A DNA stretch of 64,000 nucleotides from Metabacillus indicus LMG 22858 (GCF_000708755.2 NZ_JGVU02000002.1:1054001-1118000); one strand, 5' to 3'; numbered from the stretch's first letter, positions 8,357 through 18,438 are shown. Notes: generated from the sequence alone by a model not told the origin. Numbers and translations: made by a program.

Positions 8357-8712
8357 ATTAAGCATTATTTACCTGCTCCGATTTATAAGGATGCATTTCT
8401 CTCTTTTGCTACCCCATATTTCACCCGCACCATTTTATAAGAATGCATTTTCTCCTTTTGCTACCCTATATTTCACCCGCTACGATTTATAGGGTTACAT
8501 TTTCTTCCTTTGCTACCCTATATTTCACCCTCTCCATTTTATAAGAATGCATTTTCTTCTTTTACTCCCCCATATTTCACCCGCTCTGTTTTATAGGGTT
8601 ACATTTTATCTTTTTGCTACCCCATATTTCATCTGCTCCGTTTTATAAGGATGCATTTTCTTCTTTTGCTACCCCATAATTCACCCGCTCCTTTTTATAG
8701 GTACGCATCCCC
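8357..8712. repeat. Tandem hairpin repeat, 7 units of exactly 52 bp
   Basis: Anchor positions of the CACCCGC-like spacer are 8370, 8422, 8474, 8526, 8578, 8630 and 8682: 52 bp each time. Units contain an imperfect hairpin, best seen in TATAGGGT...ACCCTATA at 8489-8523, with a T-rich loop. Two unit types alternate (ATAAGRATGC and ATAGGGTTAC). The array fills most of the gap between the sigma-54 enhancers and the lysA terminator. No coding frame or SD was seen. Confidence 0.88.
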
Positions 8713-8751
8713 TGTAATAACCAGCCTTTTTCACCCCTTCTCCCAAAATCA

Positions 8752-8784
8752 AAAAAACCGCTCCCAACCGGAAGCGGTTTTTTC
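8752..8784 (-). terminator. Terminator of lysA
   Basis: AAAAAACCGCT and AGCGGTTTTTT form a stem just past the lysA stop at 8791, with a T run on the minus strand. Confidence 0.88.
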
Positions 8785-8790
8785 TATCTA

Positions 8791-10113
8791 TCAGCATTGA
8801 GACACTTTTGATTTTAATGGCAGATCCAGTGCGACCAGATCCTGATACGTTTCTCTTTTAATGACAAGCTGTGCTTCTCCATTTTCTGCGAAAACAACCG
8901 GTGGACGCGGGATGCGGTTGTAGTTGTTTGCCATGGAGTATCCGTATGCGCCTGTGCAGAAGACTGCAAGCAGATCATCTGGATTTGCTTGCGGCAGTGG
9001 AAGATCCCAAATGAGCATATCTCCGCTCTCGCAGCATTTTCCGGCGATGGAAACCGAGTCATCTTTAGGGTCATTCATCCGGTTCGCAAGGGCTGCTTCG
9101 TATTTTGCCTGGTAAAGAGCGGGACGGATGTTGTCGCTCATGCCGCCGTCGACTGAGACATATTTGCGGACATTCGGCACCACTTTTTCTGAGCCGATGG
9201 AATAAATCGTTGTGCCTGCGTCACCTACAAGTGAACGGCCCGGTTCAATCCAGATCTCAGGCATGGCAATGCCGCTTTCCTTCACCTGCTGTTTGATGCT
9301 TTCAACGATTTTTTCAACATAATATGTGGCAGGCATCGGCTCATCTTCTTCAGTGTAGCGGATTCCGAATCCGCCGCCGAGATTGACCACTTTCGGTTCG
9401 TACTGGAACGTTTCTTTCCAGTACGTCACTTTAGTGAAGATTTTTTCAGCAGCGAGAACGAAGCCCGTTGCATCGAAGATCTGTGAACCAATGTGGCAGT
9501 GATAGCCGAGAAGGTCGAATGCATCTGATGAAAGAACACTTTCCATCGCGCGTTCTACCTGGCCGTTTTGAAGGTCAAAGCCAAATTTTGAATCTTCCTG
9601 GCCGGTCGTAATATAGTCATGTGTATGCGCTTCAACGCCTGGAGTAACCCTCAATAGAACGGGCACTGTCGTTTTTTCCTGGGCGGCAATCTCTTTGATA
9701 AGCTCGATTTCTCTGAAATTGTCAACAACGACGCAGCCTATATTCAGCTTAATCGCCATTTCAAGCTCTGCTCTGCTTTTATTATTGCCGTGGAAATGAA
9801 TTCTGTCTGCAGGAAAGCCTGCTGTTACAGCTGTGTAAAGCTCTCCGCCTGATACCACGTCAAGGGAAAGGCCTTCTTCTTCCACAAGCTGAAACATGGC
9901 AACGGAGGAGAACGCTTTGCTTGCATAGGCAACCTGCGCCTTTACGCCAAGCTTTTCAAATGTATGTTTAAAGCTTCTCGCACGTTCGCGAATAAGCGCG
10001 ACATCGTAAATATAAAGAGGTGTACCGTATTTTGATGCGAGCTCTGCTGCATCTACTCCCCCAATTTCAAGGTGATTCTGCTCGTTGACTTTGCTGCTTC
10101 CATGTAAGAACAA
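8791..10113 (-). CDS. lysA: Diaminopimelate decarboxylase
   Basis: A 440-aa fold-III PLP enzyme that makes L-lysine from meso-diaminopimelate, the last step of lysine synthesis. The PLP lysine is in YASKAF (about 67), with HIGSQI, a GGGFG phosphate loop, EPGRSLVG and the CESGD motif from the partner subunit. The sequence is very close to B. subtilis LysA. The start is a TTG at 10113, placed 7-8 bases behind AAAGAGGG. As in B. subtilis it follows the spoVA operon, but a hairpin separates the two here. Confidence 0.96.
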   Translation of the reverse strand: MFLHGSSKVNEQNHLEIGGVDAAELASKYGTPLYIYDVALIRERARSFKHTFEKLGVKAQVAYASKAFSSVAMFQLVEEEGLSLDVVSGGELYTAVTAGFPADRIHFHGNNKSRAELEMAIKLNIGCVVVDNFREIELIKEIAAQEKTTVPVLLRVTPGVEAHTHDYITTGQEDSKFGFDLQNGQVERAMESVLSSDAFDLLGYHCHIGSQIFDATGFVLAAEKIFTKVTYWKETFQYEPKVVNLGGGFGIRYTEEDEPMPATYYVEKIVESIKQQVKESGIAMPEIWIEPGRSLVGDAGTTIYSIGSEKVVPNVRKYVSVDGGMSDNIRPALYQAKYEAALANRMNDPKDDSVSIAGKCCESGDMLIWDLPLPQANPDDLLAVFCTGAYGYSMANNYNRIPRPPVVFAENGEAQLVIKRETYQDLVALDLPLKSKVSQC

Positions 10114-10139
10114 TTTAGCATCCCTCTTTCATTCCGTAA

Positions 10140-10182
10140 AAGGACAAAAGAACAGCTGCTACCTTTTGGGTGAACAGCTGTT
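10140..10182 (-). terminator. Probable terminator between spoVAF and lysA
   Basis: The minus strand forms AACAGCTG...CAGCTGTT with a 16-nt loop, followed by the T-rich CTTTTGTCCTTTT. The tract is interrupted, so termination may be partial, with read-through into lysA possible. Confidence 0.5.
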
Positions 10183-10249
10183 CCGCACTTCTGGTCCTTC
10201 AGGTAAATTAAGCTTACAATATCACAAAATCCATGCACTTTCAATCCTT

Positions 10250-11728
10250 TTAGCGCGGCTGTTTCCTGATATTCTGGGGGTGTACGATGCTTGGTCTGAC
10301 CTTTGCCCCGGGCACCGATGTCCGGATGAAAACCTGCCACAGAGCTTTTGCATTAAATGGGAGGAACGGCCACAAATATGGCGTGTTCAACGATCTGATG
10401 CTCGCCAAGTATAAGAAAATCAAGGTAGTCCCGACGACAAGTCCTTCTGCGTGAAAGAGTGCAACTGCCACAAGGAGCACCAGCCTGACCATTTTGTTGG
10501 CAATGCTCAGCTCATAACTTGGTGTTGCGAACGTTCCGATGGCAGCAATCGCTACATATAGAATGACTTCAGGAACAAAAAGTCCGACATCAATGGCAAT
10601 CTGTCCGATCAGAGCTGCCGCAATCAAGCCCATGGCAACGGACAATGCTGTCGGCGTATGAATGGCCGCCATTCTTAAGAATTCGATGCCGAGATCAGCG
10701 AGAAACAGCTGTACGACAATTGGAATGTTCTTCTTTTCATTTGGTCCGATATAGTCTATCGCTTCAGGCAAAAGTGACGGCTCCAATACGTATGCAAACC
10801 ACAGCGGGACGATAAATATCGATCCTATGATGCCGAGAAACCTCACCCATCTTAAAAATGTCCCGACAGCAGGGGCCTGGCGGTATTCCTCCGCGTGCTG
10901 AACATGGTGAAAGTACGTGGTTGGCGTAATGATCACACTTGGAGATGTATCAACAATAATTAATACATGTCCTTCAAGCAAATGATTGGCCGCAACATCA
11001 GCCCGCTCTGTGTACCTGACAAGCGGAAACGGATTATATCCCTGTTTCACCAGGAATTCTTCCACCGTTTTGTCTGACATCGTAAGTCCGTCTATCTTAA
11101 TGGTCTCAAGCTCTTTTTTTACCACTTCAACCATATCGGGGTCTGCAACATCTTCTATGTAGCACAGGCACACATCGGTTTTTGAGCGTTCACCGATTTT
11201 CATCATTGAAAACCGCAAGCCTTCATCCCGGATTCTTCTGCGCATCAAAGCAGTGTTCACAATGATATTTTCAACAAAACCGTCTCTTGAACCCCGGACC
11301 ACTTTTTCTGTATCCGGTTCTTCAGGGTTTCTGCCGGGATAGCTCCGCACATCAACGACGATTCCGTAATCAAAGCCTTCAATCATGAAGACAACTAATC
11401 CTGAAAGGACCTGATCTACTGCTTCATCCATGGTTTTAAGCTTTTGCACCTGCTGATGGGCAAGCCTGTTTTCAATGATTTCATTGACTTTCATCCGTTC
11501 AAACTCAAAGTCATTGATTTCAACGAGTTCTTTTAAAATCGGAATCAGAAAAGAAGTATCACAAAGGCCTGTCACGTAGTACATATTGACCTCTACGCCC
11601 AGGACATAAATTTTCCGGACTCCAAGGTCAAAGCTTTGATTTAGCCCAACATGGTTTTTAAAATAGTTTTCATTGACGGATAGTTTAGATGAAATTTTGG
11701 TCTTCTGTTCTGATTTTTTTTCGCTCAT
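10250..11728 (-). CDS. spoVAF: Spore protein SpoVAF (GerA-family)
   Basis: A 492-aa protein similar to the A subunit of germinant receptors: a soluble N-terminal domain (to about 290; includes RRRIRDEGL and [16 protein letters not shown]) and four or five membrane segments in the C-terminal third. In B. subtilis it sits in the spore inner membrane and modulates germination. The start lies inside the 3' end of spoVAEA (44-bp overlap), so translation is probably coupled. Confidence 0.94.
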   Translation of the reverse strand: MSEKKSEQKTKISSKLSVNENYFKNHVGLNQSFDLGVRKIYVLGVEVNMYYVTGLCDTSFLIPILKELVEINDFEFERMKVNEIIENRLAHQQVQKLKTMDEAVDQVLSGLVVFMIEGFDYGIVVDVRSYPGRNPEEPDTEKVVRGSRDGFVENIIVNTALMRRRIRDEGLRFSMMKIGERSKTDVCLCYIEDVADPDMVEVVKKELETIKIDGLTMSDKTVEEFLVKQGYNPFPLVRYTERADVAANHLLEGHVLIIVDTSPSVIITPTTYFHHVQHAEEYRQAPAVGTFLRWVRFLGIIGSIFIVPLWFAYVLEPSLLPEAIDYIGPNEKKNIPIVVQLFLADLGIEFLRMAAIHTPTALSVAMGLIAAALIGQIAIDVGLFVPEVILYVAIAAIGTFATPSYELSIANKMVRLVLLVAVALFHAEGLVVGTTLIFLYLASIRSLNTPYLWPFLPFNAKALWQVFIRTSVPGAKVRPSIVHPQNIRKQPR

Positions 11729-12293
11729 CTGCCATTCCGCTCCTTTCCAGGATTAATTCAACTGCTTTCATGGTTATTGGAGAGCCCCGGTCAACGCTGT
11801 CTTTGCGGGACATTTTCCCGATGTCTCCGATCCCCACAATAATCGGCACATTCAGTCTGTCCAGACAATAGACGGTGTCTCCCGTCATTTTTCCAACTTC
11901 AAATTCTCTTATGCCGCTTTTATCGACCCCATATTCGGAAATCTGTCCGTCCCGGTCGATGGATACATCAATATTCGTCCATTCGGACCCGTGCGTCTTG
12001 GCTGCAACGGCGATGACCCCAAGCACTTCAATTTGAGGATGCTCCGCTACATGCATAAGCGCTCTTTCACCCGGACCTTCTTCTAAAAGACCGCAATCAT
12101 CAAACATGACAAAGACAGGGTCATATGGGGTTTTTAAGATTAGCTTCACAATTTCAGGACCTGTCAAAAAAGTGGGATTCCCTTTGGACTGGGAAATGCA
12201 TCTGCCGCCGACTTTCTTTGCCGCATAAGCAATCGTTTTGGCCGCATATACATCTCCATCTGTCACGATAATGACCCTTCTTGTCTCTGTCAT
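11685..12293 (-). CDS. spoVAEA: SpoVAEa, spore dipicolinate-uptake operon protein
   Basis: A 202-aa soluble protein with the start [15 protein letters not shown] and the [13 protein letters not shown] and [14 protein letters not shown] segments typical of this family (DUF1657/SpoVAE-a type). It has no membrane segment. It starts 9 bp after spoVAEB and its SD is weak, so it likely depends on translation of the upstream gene. The role in calcium-dipicolinate movement is known for the operon, and the specific job of this subunit is unclear. Confidence 0.92.
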   Translation of the reverse strand: MTETRRVIIVTDGDVYAAKTIAYAAKKVGGRCISQSKGNPTFLTGPEIVKLILKTPYDPVFVMFDDCGLLEEGPGERALMHVAEHPQIEVLGVIAVAAKTHGSEWTNIDVSIDRDGQISEYGVDKSGIREFEVGKMTGDTVYCLDRLNVPIIVGIGDIGKMSRKDSVDRGSPITMKAVELILERSGMADERKKIRTEDQNFI

Positions 12294-12302
12294 AGGATGA
12301 TC

Positions 12303-12653
12303 TTATCCTTTCGGCTTAAAAATAAGTGCCACGAAAAATGCAAACACGATAGCAGCGGAGATCCCGGCAGATGTCAGTTCGAAAATACCGATTCCAATCC
12401 CGATAATGCCGTGTTCCTCTGCCTGCTTCATTGCCCCGTGCAATAGAGAATGACCGAAGCTTGTAATCGGAACGGTGGCGCCTGCCCCTGCAAATTTTAT
12501 AAAATTATCATAAATGCCAAAGCCGTCAAGAATGGCACCTGACACAACGAACGTACTCATAACATGTGCCGGTGTAAGCTTTGCAAAATCAAGCAGAATC
12601 TGGCCGATGACACATATAGCCCCGCCAACTGCAAACGCAATTAAGTATTCCAT
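12303..12653 (-). CDS. spoVAEB: SpoVAEb, membrane subunit of the dipicolinate channel
   Basis: A 116-aa hydrophobic protein with three to four membrane segments and the [20 protein letters not shown] motif shared with SpoVAC. GGTGG lies 9 bases before the ATG. It overlaps the spoVAD 3' end by 13 bp. It is one of the subunits minimally needed for dipicolinate transport across the spore inner membrane. Confidence 0.94.
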   Translation of the reverse strand: MEYLIAFAVGGAICVIGQILLDFAKLTPAHVMSTFVVSGAILDGFGIYDNFIKFAGAGATVPITSFGHSLLHGAMKQAEEHGIIGIGIGIFELTSAGISAAIVFAFFVALIFKPKG

Positions 12654-13675
12654 GTATTGTTCCCACCCCTGTCCACTCTCTCGAAAACAACTGCATGAGC
12701 AATTGTCGGAATGGATTCTTTTTGCTGAATCATCGTCGGGCTTAAAAGAGCACCCGTTGCAACCACCATCACTTTTTTCAAATTGCCGTTTCTCATTTCG
12801 TCAAAAAGATGGCTGTACGTGACAACAGCCGAACATCCGCAGCCGCTGCCCCCTGCAAACACGTTCTGGTCAGGCCGGTATATCATAATGCCGCAGTCGT
12901 TATGATTGGCATAGACGTCAAATCCTTCTTCTTTTAAAAGATCTTTCACAATCGGGCTTCCGACAGAAGCCAGGTCGCCTGTTGCAATCAAGTCATACTC
13001 GTCCGGAGATATCTGCAAATCCTTAAAATGCTGTGCAATGGTATCCGCAGCTGCAGGCGCCATAGCAGAACCCATATCAAAAGGATCCGTTATTCCAAGG
13101 TCCGCCACACTGCCGATGGTCGCTGACGTAATTCTGATGTCACTCTCGTCGCGGCTGACAATGACAGCTCCTGAACCGGATATTGTGGACTGAGCTGTTT
13201 TCGGCTTTTGACCGCCATATTCGGTAGGATACCTGAATTGCCGTTCTGCTGTAGCGTTGTGGCTGCTCGTAGCAGCCAACACCCTGTTTGCAAATCCCCC
13301 GTCAACTAGGGCCGAACTCACAGCCAGCGTTTCCATGGAGGTTGAGCATGCTCCAAACATGCAGAGAAAAGGAATCTTGTTATGCCTTGCTGTATAGTTT
13401 GCTGTCACGTTCTGATTCAGGAGATCTCCTGCAAGGAAAAAATCAATATCTTCCTTTGTGAAATTTCCTTTCTTCAGGGCAAAATCGATCGCATCCTCCA
13501 TCAGCCGCCGTTCTGCAAGCTCCCAGTTATCCTCATCGCAGTGGAGATTATCATATGTTTTATCAAATCCGCTGCCGAGCGGACCATCTGCTTCTTTTGG
13601 CCCGACAGCTGTTCCGCTTGACTGAACATAAACAGGATTTTCAAAAACCCACGTCTGCTTCCCGGTTAATCTCAT
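12641..13675 (-). CDS. spoVAD: SpoVAD, dipicolinate-binding protein
   Basis: A 344-aa protein of thiolase/ketoacyl-synthase fold that binds dipicolinic acid at the inner membrane. The [20 protein letters not shown] and [11 protein letters not shown] motifs are intact. Length equals that of the family (338-344). AGGAGG is 11 bases upstream. The overlaps with spoVAEB and the short gap to spoVAC place it in one transcript. Confidence 0.95.
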   Translation of the reverse strand: MRLTGKQTWVFENPVYVQSSGTAVGPKEADGPLGSGFDKTYDNLHCDEDNWELAERRLMEDAIDFALKKGNFTKEDIDFFLAGDLLNQNVTANYTARHNKIPFLCMFGACSTSMETLAVSSALVDGGFANRVLAATSSHNATAERQFRYPTEYGGQKPKTAQSTISGSGAVIVSRDESDIRITSATIGSVADLGITDPFDMGSAMAPAAADTIAQHFKDLQISPDEYDLIATGDLASVGSPIVKDLLKEEGFDVYANHNDCGIMIYRPDQNVFAGGSGCGCSAVVTYSHLFDEMRNGNLKKVMVVATGALLSPTMIQQKESIPTIAHAVVFERVDRGGNNTWNT

Positions 13676-13697
13676 TTTTTATAGCCCCTCCTTCTTT

Positions 13698-14147
13698 TTA
13701 AAATGCCAGTCCGTAAACATATCTGATAATCCCTACCACGTATGCTGCCACTACACCGAATACAATGACCGAACCTGCAAGCTTAAACATGTTTGTCGCA
13801 ACTCCGAGCACAATCCCTTCACTTCTGTGCTCAAGAGCTGCACTTGTCATAGAATTAGCAAAGCCGGTAACAGGTACGGCTGAACCTGCCCCTGCAAACT
13901 GGCCGATTCTGTCGTAGATGCCAAAACCCGTAAGGAGAGCTGAAATTAATATAAGTGTTGCGACCGTAGGGTTTCCGGCGGTTTTTTCCGTAAAATGAAA
14001 GAAGTTTATATACATGTTTGAGATGGCCTGGCCAAACGCGCATATCAGCCCTCCCACAATGAAAGCCTTGAGACAGTTTTTGAAATATGGCGGCTTCGGC
14101 TGATACGTCTTTACCTTATTTTTATAATCGTCCTTTAAATTTGCCAT
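13698..14147 (-). CDS. spoVAC: SpoVAC, mechanosensitive dipicolinate channel subunit
   Basis: A 149-aa membrane protein with four to five hydrophobic segments. It shares the GAGSAVPVTGFANSM motif with SpoVAEb. B. subtilis SpoVAC acts as a mechanosensitive channel in dipicolinate release. A strong GGGAGGAG lies 5 bases before the ATG. Confidence 0.94.
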   Translation of the reverse strand: MANLKDDYKNKVKTYQPKPPYFKNCLKAFIVGGLICAFGQAISNMYINFFHFTEKTAGNPTVATLILISALLTGFGIYDRIGQFAGAGSAVPVTGFANSMTSAALEHRSEGIVLGVATNMFKLAGSVIVFGVVAAYVVGIIRYVYGLAF

Positions 14148-14164
14148 GTTTTCTCCTCCCGGAA

Positions 14165-14587
14165 TTATTGATAGACGAAATAGAGCCAGTGAAACAGAGA
14201 CCCTGCAACTTTTCCAAACACAATCGCCATTAAGAGAATGACAATCTTGTCGGCAATCCCGATTCTTTTAGCGAGAATCGGAAAGACATTCAGCACTTCA
14301 GTAAGCGCTGCGGCAAGCATGCCGATGAAAATTCCATTGATTAAGCCAACGGGTAAAAGGAAAAATTCGGGCAAGAACAGTTTTGAATCCCTTAAGCTGA
14401 CCCATCCCCCTGTAATAGCCCCTGCTACAATGGCCCACTCATATGCCTGAATCATATCGACGGTTTTCGTCAGCTGCGTGAGCCGGGGGATGATTCCGAG
14501 CACCGCTAAAAATGCTACGAACCCCGATCCTACAGCAAGCCCCCCTGCGAGCCCGATCAGCATCGTGATCAGAAGGTTAATGATCAT
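14165..14587 (-). CDS. spoVAB: SpoVAB, spore membrane protein
   Basis: A 140-aa integral membrane protein with four hydrophobic segments, second gene of the spoVA operon. The ATG overlaps the end of spoVAA by 11 bp, which suggests translational coupling. Confidence 0.93.
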   Translation of the reverse strand: MIINLLITMLIGLAGGLAVGSGFVAFLAVLGIIPRLTQLTKTVDMIQAYEWAIVAGAITGGWVSLRDSKLFLPEFFLLPVGLINGIFIGMLAAALTEVLNVFPILAKRIGIADKIVILLMAIVFGKVAGSLFHWLYFVYQ

Positions 14588-15197
14588 CGATTTTTTTCAT
14601 GCTTTCTTTGTTTTCTTTCATGGATACATACATATCCATGTCGAGCTGATAATTGAACATCTCGACCTCAAGCGGACTTGGCTCTTCATTAATTCTCTTT
14701 TTAAAGAGATGATTGAAAAACAGAATCATCCCAAGACCGAGTCCGATTGAATATGGGATTTGCAGAAGAAGCGGATGCTCAGACGTTTTTCCGGTAATAA
14801 TCGTATACAGCCGTTTATGCACAAGCTGCATGCTGACATCTTCATGAAAATTCATAATCGCAAGCGCTGCTCCGACAAAGAGCAGAATCCAGACAAGCGC
14901 GAACAAAACAGGCGAATACGATTTTTTCTGAAACACAATCTCCACAATTGTCTGCGCAGGCCCTACAGCCTGAACATCAATATCCGGATCTGTCTTATGT
15001 ACCTCTGCAAGCACCCGCATGACATCGATCACGACGATATTCTTATCACTCGGCTGCACCCTGTGGACAACAAGATTTGAAACCCGGGTCCGGAGCTCCT
15101 TTTCAGCCACAATCTGAGCAATTTTTGAGACGGTAATACAATCGTCAGGGCGGACCTGCACTCTGTGACGCAGCCGGATGTATACCGTTTTTTCCAT
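14577..15197 (-). CDS. spoVAA: SpoVAA, first protein of the spoVA operon
   Basis: A 206-aa protein, the same length as in B. subtilis, with an N-terminal soluble domain (RIRLRHRV pattern, [13 protein letters not shown]) and two membrane segments (about 100-120 and 150-165). Of the possible starts at 15206 (GTG), 15200 (GTG) and 15197 (ATG), the ATG is 8 bases from AGGAAG. It is first in the operon behind a sigma-G promoter. Confidence 0.94.
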   Translation of the reverse strand: MEKTVYIRLRHRVQVRPDDCITVSKIAQIVAEKELRTRVSNLVVHRVQPSDKNIVVIDVMRVLAEVHKTDPDIDVQAVGPAQTIVEIVFQKKSYSPVLFALVWILLFVGAALAIMNFHEDVSMQLVHKRLYTIITGKTSEHPLLLQIPYSIGLGLGMILFFNHLFKKRINEEPSPLEVEMFNYQLDMDMYVSMKENKESMKKIDDH

Positions 15198-15230
15198 CAC
15201 ATTCACTTCCTGAAAATAGGATTGTACCTG

Positions 15231-15261
15231 TAGTATGCATTGGAAGAATTTATATCATGCA
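15231..15261 (-). promoter_or_regulatory. Sigma-G promoter of the spoVA operon
   Basis: The minus strand has GCATGA at -35 (15255-15260 region), a 17-bp spacer and CATACTA at -10 (15231-15237). This fits the sigma-G pattern GNATR / CATNNTA. It lies about 35 bp upstream of spoVAA, a forespore-expressed operon in Bacillus. Confidence 0.75.
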
Positions 15262-15453
15262 ACTTGCAGCGGGCCATTAATTACCAAAGGAGTTTTTATT
15301 AAGGGGATACTCGGGGCTTTGCGGGATTGTAGAGGGAAATAGTGATGCGGTGCCGGGGACCGGTCAAATTGATCTGATGAATTTTATATATAATACAGTT
15401 AAAACTGCCAGCCGTACTTCAATCCATCACGCTTAGTATTTTCCGCAAACTCA

Positions 15454-15483
15454 AAAAAGACACATCGCATGATATGTCTTTTT
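15454..15483 (-). terminator. Terminator of the spoIIA operon
   Basis: AAAAAGACA and TGTCTTTTT pair around a 12-nt loop directly beyond the sigF stop. The next 190 bp up to the spoVA promoter hold no recognisable gene. Confidence 0.8.
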
Positions 15484-15489
15484 GAACAA

Positions 15490-16248
15490 TTATTGATCCA
15501 TCCGGTCTTTCATTTGCTGGAGGATCTTTTTTTCGAGCCTTGATACCTGCACCTGTGAGATGCCGAGGCGTTCGGCGACTTCTGATTGAGTCTGGTCTTT
15601 GTAGTACCTGAGATACACGATCAGCTTTTCCCGCTCATCGAGTTCTTTTATGGCATCTTTCAGGACGATTTTGTCAAACCACTTCGTCTCGCCCGAGTCG
15701 GCGATTTGATCGAGCAGGGTGATTGGGTCGCCATCGTTTTCGTAGACGGTTTCGTGGATGGAGGATGGCGCGCGTACGGCTTCCTGTGCAAGAACGACTT
15801 CTTCGGGTGTGATCTCAAGGTAGTCTGCGATCTCAGAGACAGTAGGCATTTTGCCGAGCGATTTTGATAAATCATCTTTTGCTCTTCTGATTTTGTTGCC
15901 CAGTTCTTTTAGAGAGCGGCTCACCTTTACTGTGCCGTCATCCCGGATAAAGCGCTGAATTTCGCCGATAATCATCGGAACCGCATAGGTTGAAAATTTA
16001 ACGTCGTAGGACAGGTCAAATTTGTCAACCGATTTTAAAAGGCCGATGCAGCCGATCTGAAACAGGTCATCTGCTTCATAGCCCCTGTTCAGGAATCTTT
16101 GAACGACAGACCACACTAAGCGCATGTTTTTTTCAACAATCGTGTCTCTTGCCGTCTGGTCACCTTCCTGGCTGCGTTTGATCAGTTCCTTTACTTCATG
16201 GTCCTTAAGCTGAGTTTTTGAGATATCGTTCTTGACCTCCACATCCAT
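15490..16248 (-). CDS. sigF: RNA polymerase sigma-F factor
   Basis: A 252-aa sigma-70-type factor, first of the forespore cascade. Region 2 shows EADDLFQIGCIGLLKSVDKF and KFSTYAVPMIIGEI. Region 4 ends with a HTH (QSEVAERLGISQVQVSRLEK). AAGGAGA is 7 bases before the ATG. It follows spoIIAB by 11 bp, the invariant spoIIA order. Confidence 0.97.
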   Translation of the reverse strand: MDVEVKNDISKTQLKDHEVKELIKRSQEGDQTARDTIVEKNMRLVWSVVQRFLNRGYEADDLFQIGCIGLLKSVDKFDLSYDVKFSTYAVPMIIGEIQRFIRDDGTVKVSRSLKELGNKIRRAKDDLSKSLGKMPTVSEIADYLEITPEEVVLAQEAVRAPSSIHETVYENDGDPITLLDQIADSGETKWFDKIVLKDAIKELDEREKLIVYLRYYKDQTQSEVAERLGISQVQVSRLEKKILQQMKDRMDQ

Positions 16249-16259
16249 AGCAAGTCTCC

Positions 16260-16700
16260 TTAGTTTACTAAAGCTTTGCTTTTCGATAAGTGTTTTGTAA
16301 GCTTTACCGATGTTCCGCGGGATTTTGACGATTCAATTTCCACTTCATCCATGAAGTTCTCCATGATGGTAAAGCCCATTCCTGACCGTTCAAGTTCCGG
16401 CTTAGTTGTATAAAGAGGCTGTCTTGCTTCTTCTACATCGCTGATTCCCATTCCCTCATCGCGGATGGACAGTGTGACTATGCTGTCTTCGAGTGTGACA
16501 GAAATATAGACAATTCCGCTTGGGTCGTTGTCATAGCCGTGAATGATGGCGTTTGTCACCGCCTCAGATACGACCGTTTTGATTTCAGTCAGTTCATCAA
16601 GTGTCGGGTCAAGCTGGGCAATAAATGCCGCAACTGTCACGCGCGCAAAGGATTCGTTCTGGCTGAGCGCGGAAAATTGAAGGTTCATCTCATTTCTCAT
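16260..16700 (-). CDS. spoIIAB: Anti-sigma-F factor and serine kinase
   Basis: A 146-aa GHKL-fold kinase that holds sigma-F inactive and phosphorylates SpoIIAA. The ATP site is visible as [11 protein letters not shown] (N box), DEGMGI (G1) and [10 protein letters not shown] (G2). It overlaps spoIIAA by 4 bp (ATGA), giving tight stoichiometric coupling of switch proteins. Confidence 0.97.
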   Translation of the reverse strand: MRNEMNLQFSALSQNESFARVTVAAFIAQLDPTLDELTEIKTVVSEAVTNAIIHGYDNDPSGIVYISVTLEDSIVTLSIRDEGMGISDVEEARQPLYTTKPELERSGMGFTIMENFMDEVEIESSKSRGTSVKLTKHLSKSKALVN

Positions 16701-17050
16701 GATGCCACCCCCAATGTAACGAGCGCTCTTTCTTCAGACGACTCCAGGCGGATGATTTTAAACAGGCCTGACATATCAAACAGGCGTTTGACTGCAGGCG
16801 ATATGGCACAGACGACCATTTCCCCGCCGATTTGCTTCACTTGTTTGTATCTTCCTAAAATGACACCAAGCCCTGAACTGTCCATAAATGACAGGTGCTC
16901 AAGGTTCAGTACGATATGCTGAACGTTTTCAGATGCAAGAATGTCTGTCACCTTCTGGCGCAGTTCCTCCGCAGTATGATGATCGAGTTCACCGATCAGA
17001 CGAATGCACAGGACAGATTGTTTGACATCAAGCTCTACTGCTAGACTCAT
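16697..17050 (-). CDS. spoIIAA: Anti-anti-sigma-F factor
   Basis: A 117-aa STAS-domain protein. The regulatory serine lies in [14 protein letters not shown] (Ser 58 in B. subtilis numbering). Its unphosphorylated form frees sigma-F from SpoIIAB. It is the first gene of spoIIA when transcribed from the sigma-H-type promoter, and also lies downstream of dacF. Confidence 0.97.
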   Translation of the reverse strand: MSLAVELDVKQSVLCIRLIGELDHHTAEELRQKVTDILASENVQHIVLNLEHLSFMDSSGLGVILGRYKQVKQIGGEMVVCAISPAVKRLFDMSGLFKIIRLESSEERALVTLGVAS

Positions 17051-17081
17051 CCCTATTCCTCCCTAAATTCCGGATATAGTC

Positions 17082-17111
17082 AGTTTCGAGGTTTTGACGC
17101 TTTTTTCCTGC
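17082..17111 (-). promoter_or_regulatory. Candidate sigma-H promoter of spoIIA
   Basis: The minus strand has GCAGGAAAA (17103-17111) and, after 12 bp, CTCGAAACT (17082-17090), compared with the sigma-H pattern RNAGGAWWW-N11-12-RNNGAAT. The -10 is one base off. Position between dacF and spoIIAA matches B. subtilis. Confidence 0.5.
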
Positions 17112-17160
17112 CCTGTGACAAAACTAGTGCCTATTCGCCAACATTAGCCAGTTTCTGTTT

Positions 17161-18321
17161 TCAGCCTGATTTCGTAAAGTCTGAGAGGACGCGTTTAAAG
17201 AGTGTCCACCAGCCGGCCTGCTGAATATCGCCTTCTGCAACGAGAGGACTTTCAACGACCGTTTTACTGTCTTTTTTCAGAATCAATTTTCCAAGCTCAT
17301 CGCCTTTTTTAAGCGGCGCCTGAAGATTTTGCTTCATGACAACTTCCTGAGTGACATCTTTTACACTTCCGCCTTTTTTCGTCAGTACTGAAATCGGTTC
17401 AGATGTGACAAGATTTAAGGTTTTGCTGTCGCCTTTGCTGATCTTCATTTTTGCAACGACTTCGTTCCGTTTGAACAGAGGGTGCGTTTCATATTGGCTG
17501 AATGCGTAATCAAGCATTTTTGTCACTTGTGCATTTCTGTCTTTTGGAGTCGGCGCTCCCATGACAACGGCAATGACACGCATGTTGTCTTTTTTGGCAG
17601 TGGCCGTCAGGCAGTATTTTGCTTCATTTGTAAAGCCTGTTTTCACGCCGTCTACGCCTTTATAGAACTTTACAAGGCGGTTGGTGTTAACGAGCCAGAA
17701 TTTTTTATCGGTATCCTCGCGAAGATAATCTTCATAAGATCCTGTGTATTGGGTAATTTTTTCAAATTTCAGTAGTTCTTTCGCCATAACGGCCATATCA
17801 TGAGCTGTGCTGTAATGCCCTTTTTCAGGCAGACCTGTCGGGTTTTGAAAAGCCGTATTTTTAAGTCCCAGTGCTTTAACACGTTTGTTCATTTTTTTAA
17901 CAAATGCATCCTCAGAGCCTGCAATACGCTCGGCCATGGCAACCGATGCATCATTTCCGGATGCGATGGCGATGCCTTTAAGCATTTCATGAACGGTCAT
18001 CTCTTCTCCCGGTTCAAGGAAGATTTGAGATCCGCCCATGGAAGCTGCATATTCGCTTGTACGGACTTTTTCGTCCATTTTAAGCTGCCCTTTATCAATC
18101 TCTTCCATAATCAGCAGCATGGTCATAATCTTTGTCATGCTCGCTGGAGGAAGCTTTTCATCACTGTTTTTATCATAGAGAATGTTGCCGGTGTCGCGTT
18201 CGATCAGTACAGCCGATTTTGCTTTATCCGCAAGCTGGACTGAGCCTTCTTCTGCAAAAGCAGGTGTTGCAATGGTCAATATCATGGTGCTGAGCACTGC
18301 GGTTGATAGTAGACGTTTCAT
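17161..18321 (-). CDS. dacF: D-alanyl-D-alanine carboxypeptidase DacF
   Basis: A 386-aa penicillin-binding protein that trims pentapeptides and limits spore cortex cross-linking. It has a signal peptide cleaved near AFA-EE, and the three active-site motifs SMTK (about 61-64), SGN and KTG, plus the C-terminal PBP5 domain. GGAGGG is 7 bases before the ATG at 18321; the ATG at 18336 is rejected. It precedes spoIIAA by 110 bp, as in B. subtilis. Confidence 0.95.
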   Translation of the reverse strand: MKRLLSTAVLSTMILTIATPAFAEEGSVQLADKAKSAVLIERDTGNILYDKNSDEKLPPASMTKIMTMLLIMEEIDKGQLKMDEKVRTSEYAASMGGSQIFLEPGEEMTVHEMLKGIAIASGNDASVAMAERIAGSEDAFVKKMNKRVKALGLKNTAFQNPTGLPEKGHYSTAHDMAVMAKELLKFEKITQYTGSYEDYLREDTDKKFWLVNTNRLVKFYKGVDGVKTGFTNEAKYCLTATAKKDNMRVIAVVMGAPTPKDRNAQVTKMLDYAFSQYETHPLFKRNEVVAKMKISKGDSKTLNLVTSEPISVLTKKGGSVKDVTQEVVMKQNLQAPLKKGDELGKLILKKDSKTVVESPLVAEGDIQQAGWWTLFKRVLSDFTKSG

Positions 18322-18348
18322 CTCCAAGCCCTCCATTCATATACTTCC

Positions 18349-18377
18349 CATTTTTTCCATGTGATGAAAAAATATAC
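18349..18377 (-). promoter_or_regulatory. Sigma-F promoter of dacF
   Basis: The minus strand has GTATA (18373-18377), 14 bp, then GGAAAAAATG (18349-18358), a full match to the sigma-F -10 pattern GGNRANANTR. Transcription would start about 20 bases before the dacF ATG. Confidence 0.72.
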
Positions 18378-18403
18378 TTATGGACACCAAAATTTTTGCA
18401 TGC

Positions 18404-18428
18404 AAAAAGCCGGGAGTTCATCCCGGCT
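18404..18428 (-). terminator. Terminator of the drm-pupG-pdp operon
   Basis: AGCCGGGA and TCCCGGCT pair around a 5-nt loop and run into TTTTT on the minus strand, 10 bp after the pdp stop. It insulates dacF from vegetative transcription. Confidence 0.9.
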
Positions 18429-18438
18429 CTGGCTGTTC

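Noticed and set aside
8357-8712. CRISPR-like appearance of the regular repeats
   Set aside because: Spacers are not unique, each whole unit is repeated, and no cas gene is in the window.
10114-10249. Lysine (L-box) riboswitch upstream of lysA
   Set aside because: The gap is only 136 bp and lacks the conserved L-box core; only a simple hairpin is present.
15262-15453. Possible small gene behind AAAGGAG between spoVA and sigF
   Set aside because: No start codon at proper distance opens a frame of useful length.
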